NCBI RefSeq assembly: GCF_029433295.1 | Contig: NZ_JAQTHV010000002.1 | Span: 124,001-188,000, forward strand | Direction of reading: 5' to 3' | Source: Bifidobacterium sp. ESL0784 | GTDB taxonomy: Bacteria > Actinomycetota > Actinomycetes > Actinomycetales > Bifidobacteriaceae | DNA: 64,000 nucleotides | Part shown: positions 53,034-63,886 of the stretch, piece after piece | How positions within the stretch are numbered: the first letter of the stretch is position 1 | Layout of the letters: each line of letters begins with the position of its first letter | Position numbers and translations under genes: made by a program | The notes under the pieces: generated by a model | Seen by the model: the letters and a program-made list of their open reading frames with translations, nothing else | What the model was told of the DNA's origin: nothing | Database searches by the model: none

Positions 53034-55469
53034 CTACATCGCGCCGAAACTGCCACCGCCGGAACCGCCATCGGAACCGCCGAAGCTCCCGCCGCCGCCG
53101 AAATCACCGCCACCGAAGCTGCCGCCCGCAGAGCTGAAACCGCTACTCAGCTGACTGCCAAGGTCGCCAATATCGCCGAATCCGTCAATATCGCCGAAGT
53201 TCATGTCCGAGGCAGAGTAGCCCTGAATATCATGGCTGGAGGGGTAGAACGACCAATACAGGAGGCTACCGGAACCGTTGCTATCGAGCCAGTCGCCGTC
53301 AGCGATCTGCGGCCACACTTTGACCATTCCGCGCGCGAGCTTGCCACTGATACCGAAGGCGGTGGCGTAAATCAAGTACTGGTCCCAGAGCGCAAGATCT
53401 TCGGGCTCGCTTTCCTCGAAATCGCCGAAGTCGCGAAGATAGTTGCGTAGGCCCATAACCTGTCCGGTGAGCCGCCGGCCGCTGTCCGTCAAAACGGTGG
53501 TTTGTATCAGGAATATCTCAAGAATGAGCAGGAACGTGACCGGCATCGCCATCAGGAGCATGATGCCGATATGGCCGTGGAATGCGAACACCTGGCGGCC
53601 CGAAAATTCCGACACCTTGAACGGATCGCTGATGAAAAGCTTATAAAGGTACCAATAGCCGGCCGCCCCCACCAAAAACAGCAGCACCTTGGCAAATCCA
53701 AACGCCCTCGAGTCATGGGTAAGGTCCATATCATCGTATTCGGCGTGCACTTTCTTGTGGAAATCCAACTCCAAGCTGGGGCCATCCAGCCAACCCGAAA
53801 GCCCGTCGTGGATGTCCTGAAAATCAAAGACATCCGAATCGAATTCTTTGCCCATGCCTTGCAACAGTGCCAGGAGAGACGTTTCGATTTCGGTGAGCGA
53901 ACTCCCCTTTTGCCCCGGCATACCCGGCAAAAGCACGATGGTGCTCGTTTTCTTACGTTTGCCGAGCCCTGTCTTCTTCTTGATCGTGTCCGCCAAACCG
54001 CCTTTCTCGTCGTGCAACCGGAGGATAAACGGCTCGCTGGCTTCTTTTTTGTCGATCACCACGGTCGAATGGTCGAATTCTCCGGCGGCACCACGCCGCA
54101 TACGCTCGCCGATCTGCTCATCGGTGACATGGGCCCAGTCGATGCCCGCATACCATTGCGATTGACCCGGATAGATCGCTATGGCCTTCTTTTCGACCAA
54201 AGAAAGCATCGTGGCGGCCAGTTGCTTGGACTCAATTTGCGAATCACCCGAGGGATTCTCGAGGTCGCACAAAAGTTGGGCCGCAACCGTAGGGCTGATG
54301 TCGGGAATATCGCGGTAGTACTCCCCCGAATCGCGAGGGCTTGCCTGACGATGGCTTTTGACAACCAACACGGCCCCGACAACGACGGCGACCAGTTCCG
54401 GAATCAGGAAAAGCAGATAAAGGACCACCCGCCCTACAACCTCGCCTCTTGCAACACCCTGTGCATCCACCTGTTCCTTGCGCTCGTCCTGGATAGCCAA
54501 TTCTTTGTATTCACCATTCGAGCGATGCCTCACCTGCTCCATAGCCGAAGCTTTGAATATCGAGACCACGTCGACATAGTTTTCCGGTCCGACGGTCGGC
54601 GCCTGCGCATACAGCGCGTTCCTGCCCTTTGGCCTAATCGAGCCGTCTCCCTTGAAATGCATCCATTCCCTAGTATCGGTATGTTGCGTATCCACACCGT
54701 CGGGCAAGGTGATCAAAGCGGTGAACTTGCGGATCGGGGTCGAGTTCTCCGTACTGATCGGCTCCCACTTCAAGTAGGCCACGTCGTCGTAGAGCGTCAC
54801 GACATCTTTGAAAGTCATATCGACTTCGAATTTGAGCGAAGAAGCCGATAGAATGGCCGGAATGTTCCAGCCGATTTCTATCTGGTCCTCAGGGCCTCCC
54901 ATGGTGGGCGTATTGTCGGAAGAACCGGAAATCGGGTCCTTGTCGAGCGATTTCTTGAGATCCATGTCTAGGCCGCCGGCCGACGACAACGCCTGATCGT
55001 ACTGAGAATCATTCATCGCAGCTGGCAGATAGGGTGCGTGCCTGCTGCCATAGCCTTGACCGACATCCTCGGCATACCACTGACCGGCATAATTCGCGTC
55101 CCACCCGGGATCAGCCATGTCACCTCTGTCCCCTTGCACATATTGCTGGCCGGTACTCACGTTTTTCACGGACACGTCGGTGATATCGCTCAAAGGATTG
55201 AGCGTACCGTCAGCGCGGCTTAAGGTAAAGCGCTGGAAAACACGCCGCCACGGCTTGACTTTGCCGTTTTCATCCGTGCGCTTGCGAAATTGCATATCGA
55301 TATGCTCGCGGATATGCAAATCCCCATTAGGCATTACCTCGACATCGTCATCAAGCGAACGGTACGAAAAATCGGCGTCCATCGCCTTTTCGTTGTTCTC
55401 GTGAGGGGTGTAGGTGCCCTGGTCGTAACCACAGGCCGCCACACAGCCGCCCAGCAGCGCAGTGAGCAC
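53034..55469 (-). CDS. DUF2207-family membrane protein (paralogue 2), probable frameshift at the 5' end
   Basis: 811 residues from GTG at 55469. The mature start looks like a lipoprotein (TALLGGCVAACGY). Then comes the DUF2207 domain: DVEVMPNGDLHIREHIDMQF, DVSVKNVSTGQQYV, EIGWNIPAILSASSLKFEVD and DVVTLYDDVAYLKWEP. A membrane helix lies near 345-370, a cytosolic part with AATMLSLVEKKAIAIYPG, two more helices, RNYLRDFGDFEESEP and WDQYLIYATAFGIS, and a Gly/Ser/Phe tail. The signal peptide start is short and the GTG has no ribosome site; the normal start seems to lie in another frame at ATG 55525. Function unknown. Confidence 0.78.
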   Translation of the reverse strand: MLTALLGGCVAACGYDQGTYTPHENNEKAMDADFSYRSLDDDVEVMPNGDLHIREHIDMQFRKRTDENGKVKPWRRVFQRFTLSRADGTLNPLSDITDVSVKNVSTGQQYVQGDRGDMADPGWDANYAGQWYAEDVGQGYGSRHAPYLPAAMNDSQYDQALSSAGGLDMDLKKSLDKDPISGSSDNTPTMGGPEDQIEIGWNIPAILSASSLKFEVDMTFKDVVTLYDDVAYLKWEPISTENSTPIRKFTALITLPDGVDTQHTDTREWMHFKGDGSIRPKGRNALYAQAPTVGPENYVDVVSIFKASAMEQVRHRSNGEYKELAIQDERKEQVDAQGVARGEVVGRVVLYLLFLIPELVAVVVGAVLVVKSHRQASPRDSGEYYRDIPDISPTVAAQLLCDLENPSGDSQIESKQLAATMLSLVEKKAIAIYPGQSQWYAGIDWAHVTDEQIGERMRRGAAGEFDHSTVVIDKKEASEPFILRLHDEKGGLADTIKKKTGLGKRKKTSTIVLLPGMPGQKGSSLTEIETSLLALLQGMGKEFDSDVFDFQDIHDGLSGWLDGPSLELDFHKKVHAEYDDMDLTHDSRAFGFAKVLLFLVGAAGYWYLYKLFISDPFKVSEFSGRQVFAFHGHIGIMLLMAMPVTFLLILEIFLIQTTVLTDSGRRLTGQVMGLRNYLRDFGDFEESEPEDLALWDQYLIYATAFGISGKLARGMVKVWPQIADGDWLDSNGSGSLLYWSFYPSSHDIQGYSASDMNFGDIDGFGDIGDLGSQLSSGFSSAGGSFGGGDFGGGGSFGGSDGGSGGGSFGAM

Positions 55470-55636
55470 AAGCTTGCGAGCAATACTTTGACAATCCGCT
55501 TGGGATTCAGGCTTCCGGCACCCATATGTCTTGTTCTCTTTCCTTCTCTTCTTCTGTCGGTTTCAATACTATCCAAGACAACGCCGAGCAAGACGGTGCC
55601 GAAACGACAGGGCCGATCGCCTTGTCAGTCGTTTTG

Positions 55637-58219
55637 TCAGTCGTCCATATAGAGGTTCGATGGAAGGTGGAACTTCAGCTGGCGCATCACTTCGGTATCC
55701 ATTCCCAAAGCCACGGCGTAAATCAGGTATTGCCCCCAAATCGACAGGCTTTCGACATCCCGCTTGGAGAAGTCGCTGAAATCCTTCATATATTTCATCA
55801 AGCCCAACAGCTGCTTCTCGGCACGACGGCCATCGCCGGTTAACGTGCTGTATTGGATCAACGTGAACACCATGGCGACGAGGAACACCGACGGCAAACC
55901 CAGCGCGAGCGCGGCTTCCTGATGCCCCATGTTCCAGATTTCGAGCAAGATGTGGTATCCCAAATCCACAAAGGTTCCAATGACGATTACCGACAATGCC
56001 GAAAGCGCTGAGAGCCGGACCAGTTTCAGGGCATTGTATTCCTGATTGACCGAGCGGAAGAAGGTCTGGCGGGCCTTGACCCCCTCGGTCCACACCAGCT
56101 GCGGGTCGGCGGGACGATGAGCCAATTCACCGGGTTTGCTCCATTTGGCCCCGTGGCGCGCATACGCGTTCTCATCCCAGCTCTGCGTGGAGTTGCGCAG
56201 CTGGTTGAGGTCGAAGACCTGCGAGCCTTGCCATGCTGCGAAATCCTGTAGGTACTTGAGCAGCGCGAGTTCCGAAGGTGCCAGTCCGGATGTCGATGCC
56301 GCCGACCACTTGCCGTCGAAAGAAGGAAACAACCTTACGGTGACGGTCCTGCCGTCGGCAGGTTTGGAAATATTGCCGAAGAAGCGGGCCAGACGCGGAT
56401 GTTGACGGATAATCCACCCCAGACGCGTACGCCAAAGAGCTCGGCTCAATAGAGATTGGGCTCGTTCCGATTTCGAGGGACGACGGTGAGACACCTGTCT
56501 TGCGCCGACATTGTCGAGATTACCGGCGTCGCCAAGGTTGTCGGGATTGTCGAGATTGCCAGCGTGGCCGGCAAAATCACGATCGAAGTCGGAGCTTTCG
56601 CCAGCATCCGCAGCCCTCATATTCCGCTCCGCCCGTCCTGCCTTGGCGCATGCCCGTATCTCATCTTCCCCTGCATTGGCCAAGTCGAGCCCCGAATACC
56701 AGGATGCGGCTCCCGGATACAGGGCAATCGCCTTCTTTTGAGCCAGCGAAAGCAACGTCGAGAGCATCTCACGGGTGTTCCGCCGCGAAAGGGTACTGGT
56801 ATTGGCGGTTTTGGGTTCGACGACATCGATGAACATCGCGGCACTGGCGGGGCTTATCGAAGGAAGGTCCTCATTGTAGGGAATATCGCCTTTCCAGCTC
56901 GTCTGCCTGTTGGTAATAATAATTATCACAATTCCAAATATCAGTACCAAGACCAAAACGGCCATGAACTGCGACGCGTTCGGCAACCAATCAGAAGACG
57001 ACGTGGATTCGTCATCGGCTTCATCGTTTGAATCGCCGCCATTCGAGGCCGTGTCACTACAGCCGGATCTCGCAGAACTTCCTGAAACCGCAGAATCCTT
57101 GCTGCAACCAGCCGCCCCCTCGTCAGTCTTCACGCTCCCTTTGTCGAAGAACTTACGTTCTTCGGAGTTCCAGACAACATCGTGTTTTATCGCCCCCATG
57201 CCTGAAGCGTCGAACATGAACGCAAACGCGGGCCCTGAAATCGTGCGAACGTTATACGTGTCCATGTCGATTTCACGCAACCCCTTGCGTCGCACCGTCT
57301 GGTTGCCGGAATAATCGATGAAGCCCTCCGGCTCGCCGGTTACGTGCGGAGGCAGCTTCAGCCGAACCGCGACGTGTTCGACGGGCCCGTTGACATTGCT
57401 GCCGGTATCGTAAAGGAAATATGTTCGGTTGCCACAACGCGTCAGTGCATTCTTCAGTGTCATCGATATGTCGAATCTAAGACTTTTGGCCGATACCGTC
57501 TCGGGTATCGTCCATTGGAGCGAGACATCGCTCCGGTGCGCGGCAAGTTCCATGTCGCTTTTCGTCAGCGCGGCATCGGCCGGAACCTCTGCAGGGGCAT
57601 AATCGACACGACCATGAGAACCAAGCCCGTGCAAGTCCAAAACGTCTGCCTTCCACACGCCTGCTTGCTGCTGTCCTTGAGAAGAGCCATCAGCATCTAC
57701 CGGAAAATCATTGCCGGATACGTGACGATATACCTACCCGGAAACGGCATCCTTGATCGTAACCCCCGAAATCCCACCGATTTGCGCCTGTGGCCTATCG
57801 GAAAAAGAATCGTCATCAGACAAATCGAAATTTGCGGAAAGCGAGTCAAACGGCACGACGTCCCCATCGATGACCTGTTTCTTGAGCCTTACGTCGAGAT
57901 GTTCTCTCACCTGCACGTCCCCATTAGGCAAAACCGTCATGTCGTATTGAATGAAATTATAAGACAGTTGCGCCTTGTCATCGGTCGGGGAACCCGAGCC
58001 TTTGTCCGATGGAACCTGCGGAAGCAACATCTGGTCGTCATAAACCGGGCAACCCGGGTCCGCCCCGACCGCCTTGGCATCACTACGACTTTGTGCATTG
58101 GCCTGATCATGTTCGCTGTCGAGATACGGAATCACCATACACAGCGCCACCACCAGCGTGCAGACCAGACAGAAAGGAATCTGCCGGATGATACGTTTGA
58201 GACTCAGACTATGACCCAT
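55637..58219 (-). pseudogene. DUF2207-family membrane protein (paralogue 3), interrupted by an in-frame amber codon
   Basis: The frame runs from ATG at 58219 to the stop at 55637 with one TAG at 57734-57736. The part before the TAG (161 residues) has a membrane helix (FCLVCTLVVALCMVIPYL) and TVLPNGDVQVREHLDVRL, then GVTIKDAVSG. The same frame continues for about 698 codons with the rest of the DUF2207 domain (VSLQWTIPETVSAKSLRFD), a helix (AVLVLVLIFGIVIIII), STLLSLAQKKAIALYPG, and MKYMKDFSDFSKRD plus WGQYLIYAVALGM. Without the TAG it would be about 860 residues, like its neighbours. Paralogues have Gln at or next to this point, so CAG to TAG fits. It has no Gly-rich tail. The start lies 6 nt after paralogue 4. 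Confidence 0.82.
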
Positions 58220-58225
58220 CGCCGT

Positions 58226-60649
58226 TTACCACCCGCCGAAGTCGCCGCCGCCAGCTCCGCCGTCCGAACCGCCGAAACTGCCGCTATCGCCGCTATCGCC
58301 TGAAGAACCGCCCAAAAGGCTGAAACCGGAACTCAACTGGTCACCGATATCGCCGAAACCGCTGATACTGTCGAATAGAGGGTCGGCCGGAGAGACCCCA
58401 CTCCACGCGCATGAGCAACAAGCAGTGCAGAGCACGGAACCAGCCGCATTCTCATCGAGCCATCTTGGATCGGCCAAATAGGGCTGTATTCGGGCCATCT
58501 GACGTACCAGCTGCCCGCTGATGCCCAATGCGGTGGCGTAGATGAGATATTGACCCCACAAGGCCAGATCCTGCGGTCCGCGCTCGGAAAAATTGCTGAA
58601 ATCCTCCATATACTTGCGCAGACCAAGAATCTCGCCCGCTGCTTGATAACCGTTGCGGGTCAACGTTTCGGTAGGCCAAAGTTGGAGAATCGCAAGGCCG
58701 ATGAAAACGAGGACCGCTGCCGCAACGATGGCCACAGCGGGCAGCCCTATCGTCCAAAGGTGCCGCAAATAGAAGGATACGAACACCGCAACCGCCAAAA
58801 TGGCCAACACGATTTTCCATGTTCCTTTGACGTTGCTGACAAGAGCGAAACCATCGAATTCGCAGGACAACGACGTTTGAAAATCGCGATAAAGGTCTCT
58901 GCCTTTTGCCCAATCCTTGCTTTGATCGTGCAGCTGCTCGAAATCGAAGACCGGCGAATCGTTACGCTGCGCAAACGCCATCAGAAAATCGAACAGAGCC
59001 TTTTCTGATTGTGTCAAAGAGATGGGGCCATTCACGTTTCCGCCGTATTGTCGCCATCGATCATTGACCTCAACATTGCCGGCGTGCTGATACGCGTACG
59101 GCATGACCACTATGGTGCTGATGGTTGCTTTGTCCGAAGACGAAGTGCCAGTAGAGGAAATGCCGGAAGACGAGTTATAGAAGCGGAAACGCTCGGCTAT
59201 CTGCCCTGAGCTGGCGTGCGGCAGGTCAAGCCCCGCATACCACTCGGCTTCGCCCGGGTAAATGGCTATCAGTTTCTTGTCGGCCAAGGAGAGCAACGTG
59301 GCCGACATCTGTTGGGAAACCAACTGCTTCTCGTTTTTCACCATGACCTGGCCCATCAGTTTGCCGTCGGGGAACCCATCCACAGTCTGCAACAACCTGG
59401 CACCGGCCACGGGCGACACCACGGGAATGTTGCGATAATACTCAATCCTGCCACGGTAGGAAGCCTTGCCGGTATTGGTAACAATCCGCCAGACGGCATA
59501 GGTGATGACAATGAGCAACGCCAGCAAAGTGGTTAATAACCAAGCAATCTGTATACCTTGGACAAAGGCGGCACCCACACGCTCGCCGTTTTCCTCAGCC
59601 ACGATGCTTCTCACATGATTCCCCGATTTTCGATGAGTCACCGTTCCCATCGGCGCGGCATCGGAAATCGACACCAGATCGACATACTGATGTGGTCTGA
59701 TGTTCGACGCGGTGAAATCAAGCGTATGACCGTCGAGCACTTTAACGTACCCTTTGCCCGCGTAATGCAACCACTGACGAGGAAGCCGTATCGGCGATGT
59801 CGAACCGGATTTGGAAGCGCCTTTGGGCAAGGAGACACGCGCATGCAGATTATCGATCGGCACGGTGTTGTTTTCGCCCACCGGCTCCCACTTGAAATAC
59901 GCGACGTCGTCGTAGAGTGTGACCACGTCCTTGAATGTCATGGCAATATCGAACTTCATACTTTCGGCGGTATCAACGGCCGGAATATTCCAGCCAATCT
60001 CGATGGTATCGCCCGATTGTCCCTTACCACTGGCACAGCTATCCTCGTCCTCGTCGTCATCAACGGAACGGACTTGGGATTTCGACGGTCCCCAGTCATT
60101 TTCCTTATCGGTTATGTTCCCGTCTTTGTTGCCCCTGCCCTGCGAGGCATCGTTGGAATCTGCTTTCTTACCGGCAGGTAGGTAATTCGTATTGTAGCCA
60201 CACGAAATGTTTTGCGCGTACCAGGTACGGGCAAACTCGCGGTTCCACTCGGCTTCGGACGAATATTTAAGGTCTTGCTCACCCGGGGACTTACCTTTCG
60301 AGTAACGTTGCCCGGTATCAACGTTTTTCACTGAAACATCGATGATGGCGCTCAGCTGCTCGGAATCCAAGTGATAGCGCTGGTAGAAGTGATGCCAAAA
60401 CGTCTTGCCGTTTTCACCGTCGGGGTGCTTGCCCAATTTCAGATCCAGATGCTGCACCACGCGCAAATCACCGTTCGGCTGCACCGCCATATCGTAATCG
60501 AGCGAATGGTAGCGCATATTCCCGCCAGTGGGGTTTGAGGAATATCCCATGCAGAGAATCCCGGCAACAATGAGCGCGACCACCAATGAGGAAATCAACG
60601 CCGTCACGACGGTTTTCCTACGGACGTTCGACACCGTCTGTTTTCTCAT
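58226..60649 (-). CDS. DUF2207-family membrane protein (paralogue 4)
   Basis: 807 residues. Signal peptide or anchor TALISSLVVALIVAGILCMGY near 16-36. DUF2207 domain: AVQPNGDLRVVQHLDLKLG, DVSVKNVDTGQRYSKG, EIGWNIPAVDTAESMKFD and DVVTLYDDVAYFKWEP. A membrane helix (IAWLLTTLLALLIVITYAVW) near 375-395, then SPVAGARLLQTVDG, ATLLSLADKKLIAIYPGEAE, two helices around 620-665, RKYMEDFSNFSERG and WGQYLIYATALGIS, and a Gly/Ser/Asp tail ending DFGGW. The best preserved copy together with paralogue 5. LemA lies 56 nt upstream on the same strand and paralogue 3 starts 6 nt downstream. Function unknown. Confidence 0.88.
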   Translation of the reverse strand: MRKQTVSNVRRKTVVTALISSLVVALIVAGILCMGYSSNPTGGNMRYHSLDYDMAVQPNGDLRVVQHLDLKLGKHPDGENGKTFWHHFYQRYHLDSEQLSAIIDVSVKNVDTGQRYSKGKSPGEQDLKYSSEAEWNREFARTWYAQNISCGYNTNYLPAGKKADSNDASQGRGNKDGNITDKENDWGPSKSQVRSVDDDEDEDSCASGKGQSGDTIEIGWNIPAVDTAESMKFDIAMTFKDVVTLYDDVAYFKWEPVGENNTVPIDNLHARVSLPKGASKSGSTSPIRLPRQWLHYAGKGYVKVLDGHTLDFTASNIRPHQYVDLVSISDAAPMGTVTHRKSGNHVRSIVAEENGERVGAAFVQGIQIAWLLTTLLALLIVITYAVWRIVTNTGKASYRGRIEYYRNIPVVSPVAGARLLQTVDGFPDGKLMGQVMVKNEKQLVSQQMSATLLSLADKKLIAIYPGEAEWYAGLDLPHASSGQIAERFRFYNSSSGISSTGTSSSDKATISTIVVMPYAYQHAGNVEVNDRWRQYGGNVNGPISLTQSEKALFDFLMAFAQRNDSPVFDFEQLHDQSKDWAKGRDLYRDFQTSLSCEFDGFALVSNVKGTWKIVLAILAVAVFVSFYLRHLWTIGLPAVAIVAAAVLVFIGLAILQLWPTETLTRNGYQAAGEILGLRKYMEDFSNFSERGPQDLALWGQYLIYATALGISGQLVRQMARIQPYLADPRWLDENAAGSVLCTACCSCAWSGVSPADPLFDSISGFGDIGDQLSSGFSLLGGSSGDSGDSGSFGGSDGGAGGGDFGGW

Positions 60650-60705
60650 CCTCTACAGCCCTCTCCGGCTTTTTCACATCACGAAAGCCTTGTGTCGCGG
60701 TTCTC

Positions 60706-61284
60706 CTAGAACCTGACCTGCGGGACCTGCCTGTCGGCCTCGGCGACCTGGAAATACTGGGCAGGCGCGAAGTGGAATATGCTGGCGATGAGATTCGAGG
60801 GGAAGGTCTGGATGCTGGTGTTGAGCTTCTGGACGACGTCGTTGTAGAACTGGCGGGCGTAGGCGATCTTCTGTTCGAGGTCGGAAAGCTGCTCCTGCAG
60901 TTGCAGAAAGTTCTGGTTGGCTTTGAGATCGGGATAGGCCTCGGCAGTGGCCTGCAAGGCCATCAAGGCGTTGCTCAAAGCGGATTCGGCCTGGGCTCTT
61001 TCGGCTGTGGTCGCGGAACCGCTGCTGGCCGCCCTGACGGCATTGGCGCGCGCCTCGGTCACATTCTGAAGGACCTGCGATTCGTGGGTCGCGTATCCTT
61101 TGACGGTCTCGACCAGGTTCGGCACCAGGTCGGTGCGCCGCTTGAGCTGCACGTCAATCTGCGAGAAACCGTTCTGAACGCGGTTGCGCAGCGTGACCAA
61201 GTTGTTATAGGCCACGACACCCCACACCAGAACGATGACGACAATGGCCAATATGACCAGTAATACAATGGTACTCACACTCAT
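60706..61284 (-). CDS. lemA: LemA family protein
   Basis: 192 residues from ATG at 61284 (GAGG just upstream). An N-terminal helix, [20 protein letters not shown], anchors it; then [20 protein letters not shown] and [20 protein letters not shown], the LemA signature. The C-terminus has [20 protein letters not shown]. LemA proteins often lie beside DUF2207 genes; their role is unknown. It lies between paralogues 5 and 4 on the same strand, so it is likely co-transcribed with paralogue 4. Confidence 0.93.
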   Translation of the reverse strand: MSVSTIVLLVILAIVVIVLVWGVVAYNNLVTLRNRVQNGFSQIDVQLKRRTDLVPNLVETVKGYATHESQVLQNVTEARANAVRAASSGSATTAERAQAESALSNALMALQATAEAYPDLKANQNFLQLQEQLSDLEQKIAYARQFYNDVVQKLNTSIQTFPSNLIASIFHFAPAQYFQVAEADRQVPQVRF

Positions 61285-61480
61285 ATATGCCTCTTCTTCC
61301 TTTAAAACCATTCTCAAATCGCGGCTTCCATGACCCGCCTTGTCGCAATCGCCTCATTCGGTCGGTCAGACGATATTATTCCACACTCACACGATACTAA
61401 GGTTTGACATCTCATGTCAGCGCTGCCGTCCCGGCCAGCGACAATTGGCATGAAACCAGTCAGGACGATACCGCAAGCAC

Positions 61481-63682
61481 TCACCGACCGCCGAAACTGC
61501 CGCCACCGGAACCACCGCCAGAGCCCCCGAAGCTGCCACCGCCGCCACCGCCGGACCCAATGCTGATACCGCCGCCGGAACCGTCACCGTTGTTCGAGAA
61601 GGTCGAGATTCTGGAGCATGTAGCCTGAATATCCGAAAAACCGGAAGCGAATTGCGAACCCAAATCGCCAAGCCCACTGCCATATACCGTATTTGCTGCA
61701 TCGGTGGGGCCAATAGCGTAGCGATACGTCAGCGAATCATTCGAATCGTCGCTGAACTGAACGTTTTGGGGCACTTGTGCGAAGGCTTTCGAAAGCTCTT
61801 TGACCAATCGTTTGCTGATGCCGAACGCGGTCGCGTAGACCAAGTACTTGTCCCACAACACCAGGTCGGGAATGTCACGATTCACGAAATTGCTGAAATC
61901 CTCCAGGTATTTTCTGAATCCGAGAATCCATGCCGCGGCCTCTTGGCCGGAACCGATGAGCTTCTGATTCTGCATCAGCGAAATCGCGAAAACAAAGAAG
62001 AACATGAGCGGGATGCCAAACACCACCATCCAGGCGATACCGCCATAGACCACCAAAGCGAGGCTGCCGATGAAAGCGGCGACGAGCAGAGCCACCGTGA
62101 TGGCAGTGAAGAGAAAATATTGCCATTGGAAACCGGTCACTTGCATCTGGTCGAACTCGTCGTCGGCGGCGTCGTCAAAGCGCTGCTTCGCGGCAATGCC
62201 GCCACTCCATTCTTTGATGCACTCGTTGAGCTGCGACAAATCGAAGATCTTCGCGCCAAGTTGGGCAGAAGCACTGGTCAGGAAATCAAGCAACGCACGT
62301 TCGGAATCGGCCAATTCGGGCTGATCCGAGATGTCCACATACGCCAATGGAAGAATTTTGACAACGCCTGTGGCCTTCCCGGAACGAGGACGATTTTCAT
62401 CTTTGGCCGCCGCATCGATCTGCTGAACGCTGGCCGTGTCCATATCGATGCCGTCATACCACTGCATCCGACCAGGGTAAAGGGCGATGATTTTCTTGCT
62501 AGCCAGCGAAAGCAGGGTCGCCGACATGCGACGCGAACGCATGGCTCGACTGCTCATCGGCTCAAGCACACCCATCAATTTGGCGGCCGCGGCAGGGCTG
62601 ATCGGCGGTATATCGCGGGAATAGGTCACCGCTGACCGACAACGAATCTTCCGGTTGTTGTATATCACCATGGCAACGACCGCCACCATGGCCATCAGTG
62701 TAAGCCCCACCACACTTTTGAGCTCATCGTCCCTTTTGCGCAGCTCACGTTGGTAGTTCTCCGCTTCCACCCGCTCATCGTTCAAAACCATATTTTTCAT
62801 ATCGATGTTGTCGGGCAGTTTCACCGAAGGCTGCTTCATTCCCTGCACGCCGAACATCGACACCAGATCCACATGCTGATGGGCCTTGACGTATTTTGCG
62901 GAAAAATCGACACCGTGGTCGGCGCTTTTATGCACATTGCCATCGCCATCGTAATGCAACCATTGCCAGGTCTGGCTCTTCGCAGTGCTTTTGGGAAGCG
63001 AAACGTGGCCTTGCAGGGAATCGATGGGAATCTCATTGTCATCGCCCACGGGCTCCCATTTCATATAAGAGACGTCGTTATAGACCGACACCACACCCTT
63101 GAAGGTCATGGAAATATCGAATCGCAGACTGTCTGCACTTTCGGTAGCAGGGATATTCCAGCCTATTTCGACGGTATGCCCATTGTCGTTATCCCGGGTT
63201 TCGCCGTCATTGGCGTCAGGGCTATCGGCGTCGGTGTCATCCTGGGCCGCCGGGGCATAGTCATGGTCATGCTCGGAAGTATCCATGGCATACCATGTGC
63301 CCGCGTAATCATCATTCCAACGGGCGTCATCCAACGTTTTGGTCGATTTGGCGCTACCAAGCCGGTAGGTCTTGCTGTGGCTGACGTCTTTGACGGACAC
63401 ATCGGTGATCGCCGTGAGTTTGTCGTCGTCAATCTTGTATTGCTGGAACAGTTGTTTCCAAGGCTTGCCATTTGGCCGTTGATTGAGCTTCATGTCAATG
63501 TGCTCGGTGAATCGCAAATCGCCGTTTGCAGATACCGACGCATCATATTTCAAAGAACGATACGAGATATCCTGCCGGAACGTGCCGCTTTGTGCCGCCG
63601 ACCCTATGACGGTCAGGGCCAGCACCAGCGTAACCGCCAAGGATACGGCAACGTCTCTCGCCACTCTTCTCAAACTCAGCAT
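61481..63682 (-). CDS. DUF2207-family membrane protein (paralogue 5)
   Basis: ATG at 63682 gives about 733 residues; an upstream GTG at 63718 has no ribosome site. Signal peptide VAVSLAVTLVLALTVIGSAAQ. DUF2207 domain: ASVSANGDLRFTEHIDMKLN, DVSVKDVSHSKTYRLG, EIGWNIPATESADSLRFD and SVYNDVSYMKWEPVG. A helix (VGLTLMAMVAVVAMVIY) near 335, then SPAAAAKLMGVLEP, ATLLSLASKKIIALYPG, two helices, RKYLEDFSNFVNRD and WDKYLVYATAFGIS, and a Gly/Ser/Phe tail ending SFGGR. It lies upstream of lemA with a 196-nt gap. Function unknown. Confidence 0.87.
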   Translation of the reverse strand: MLSLRRVARDVAVSLAVTLVLALTVIGSAAQSGTFRQDISYRSLKYDASVSANGDLRFTEHIDMKLNQRPNGKPWKQLFQQYKIDDDKLTAITDVSVKDVSHSKTYRLGSAKSTKTLDDARWNDDYAGTWYAMDTSEHDHDYAPAAQDDTDADSPDANDGETRDNDNGHTVEIGWNIPATESADSLRFDISMTFKGVVSVYNDVSYMKWEPVGDDNEIPIDSLQGHVSLPKSTAKSQTWQWLHYDGDGNVHKSADHGVDFSAKYVKAHQHVDLVSMFGVQGMKQPSVKLPDNIDMKNMVLNDERVEAENYQRELRKRDDELKSVVGLTLMAMVAVVAMVIYNNRKIRCRSAVTYSRDIPPISPAAAAKLMGVLEPMSSRAMRSRRMSATLLSLASKKIIALYPGRMQWYDGIDMDTASVQQIDAAAKDENRPRSGKATGVVKILPLAYVDISDQPELADSERALLDFLTSASAQLGAKIFDLSQLNECIKEWSGGIAAKQRFDDAADDEFDQMQVTGFQWQYFLFTAITVALLVAAFIGSLALVVYGGIAWMVVFGIPLMFFFVFAISLMQNQKLIGSGQEAAAWILGFRKYLEDFSNFVNRDIPDLVLWDKYLVYATAFGISKRLVKELSKAFAQVPQNVQFSDDSNDSLTYRYAIGPTDAANTVYGSGLGDLGSQFASGFSDIQATCSRISTFSNNGDGSGGGISIGSGGGGGGSFGGSGGGSGGGSFGGR

Positions 63683-63886
63683 CGTCCAACCAATCCGTCT
63701 CGAAGGCGCATTCTCCACTGCCCGAAAACTATTAGCCTATGATTAAAATCATCGTCATCAAATCATACCCGCCGAACGTCATATTCGCCGAAAGGCCAAT
63801 CGCTTGTTCAGACGAGCAGGTATTCTATTGCGGATCGCCATGTCACCAAAACCTCATCTACTGCTTCGAACTAGAACAGCAGACGC

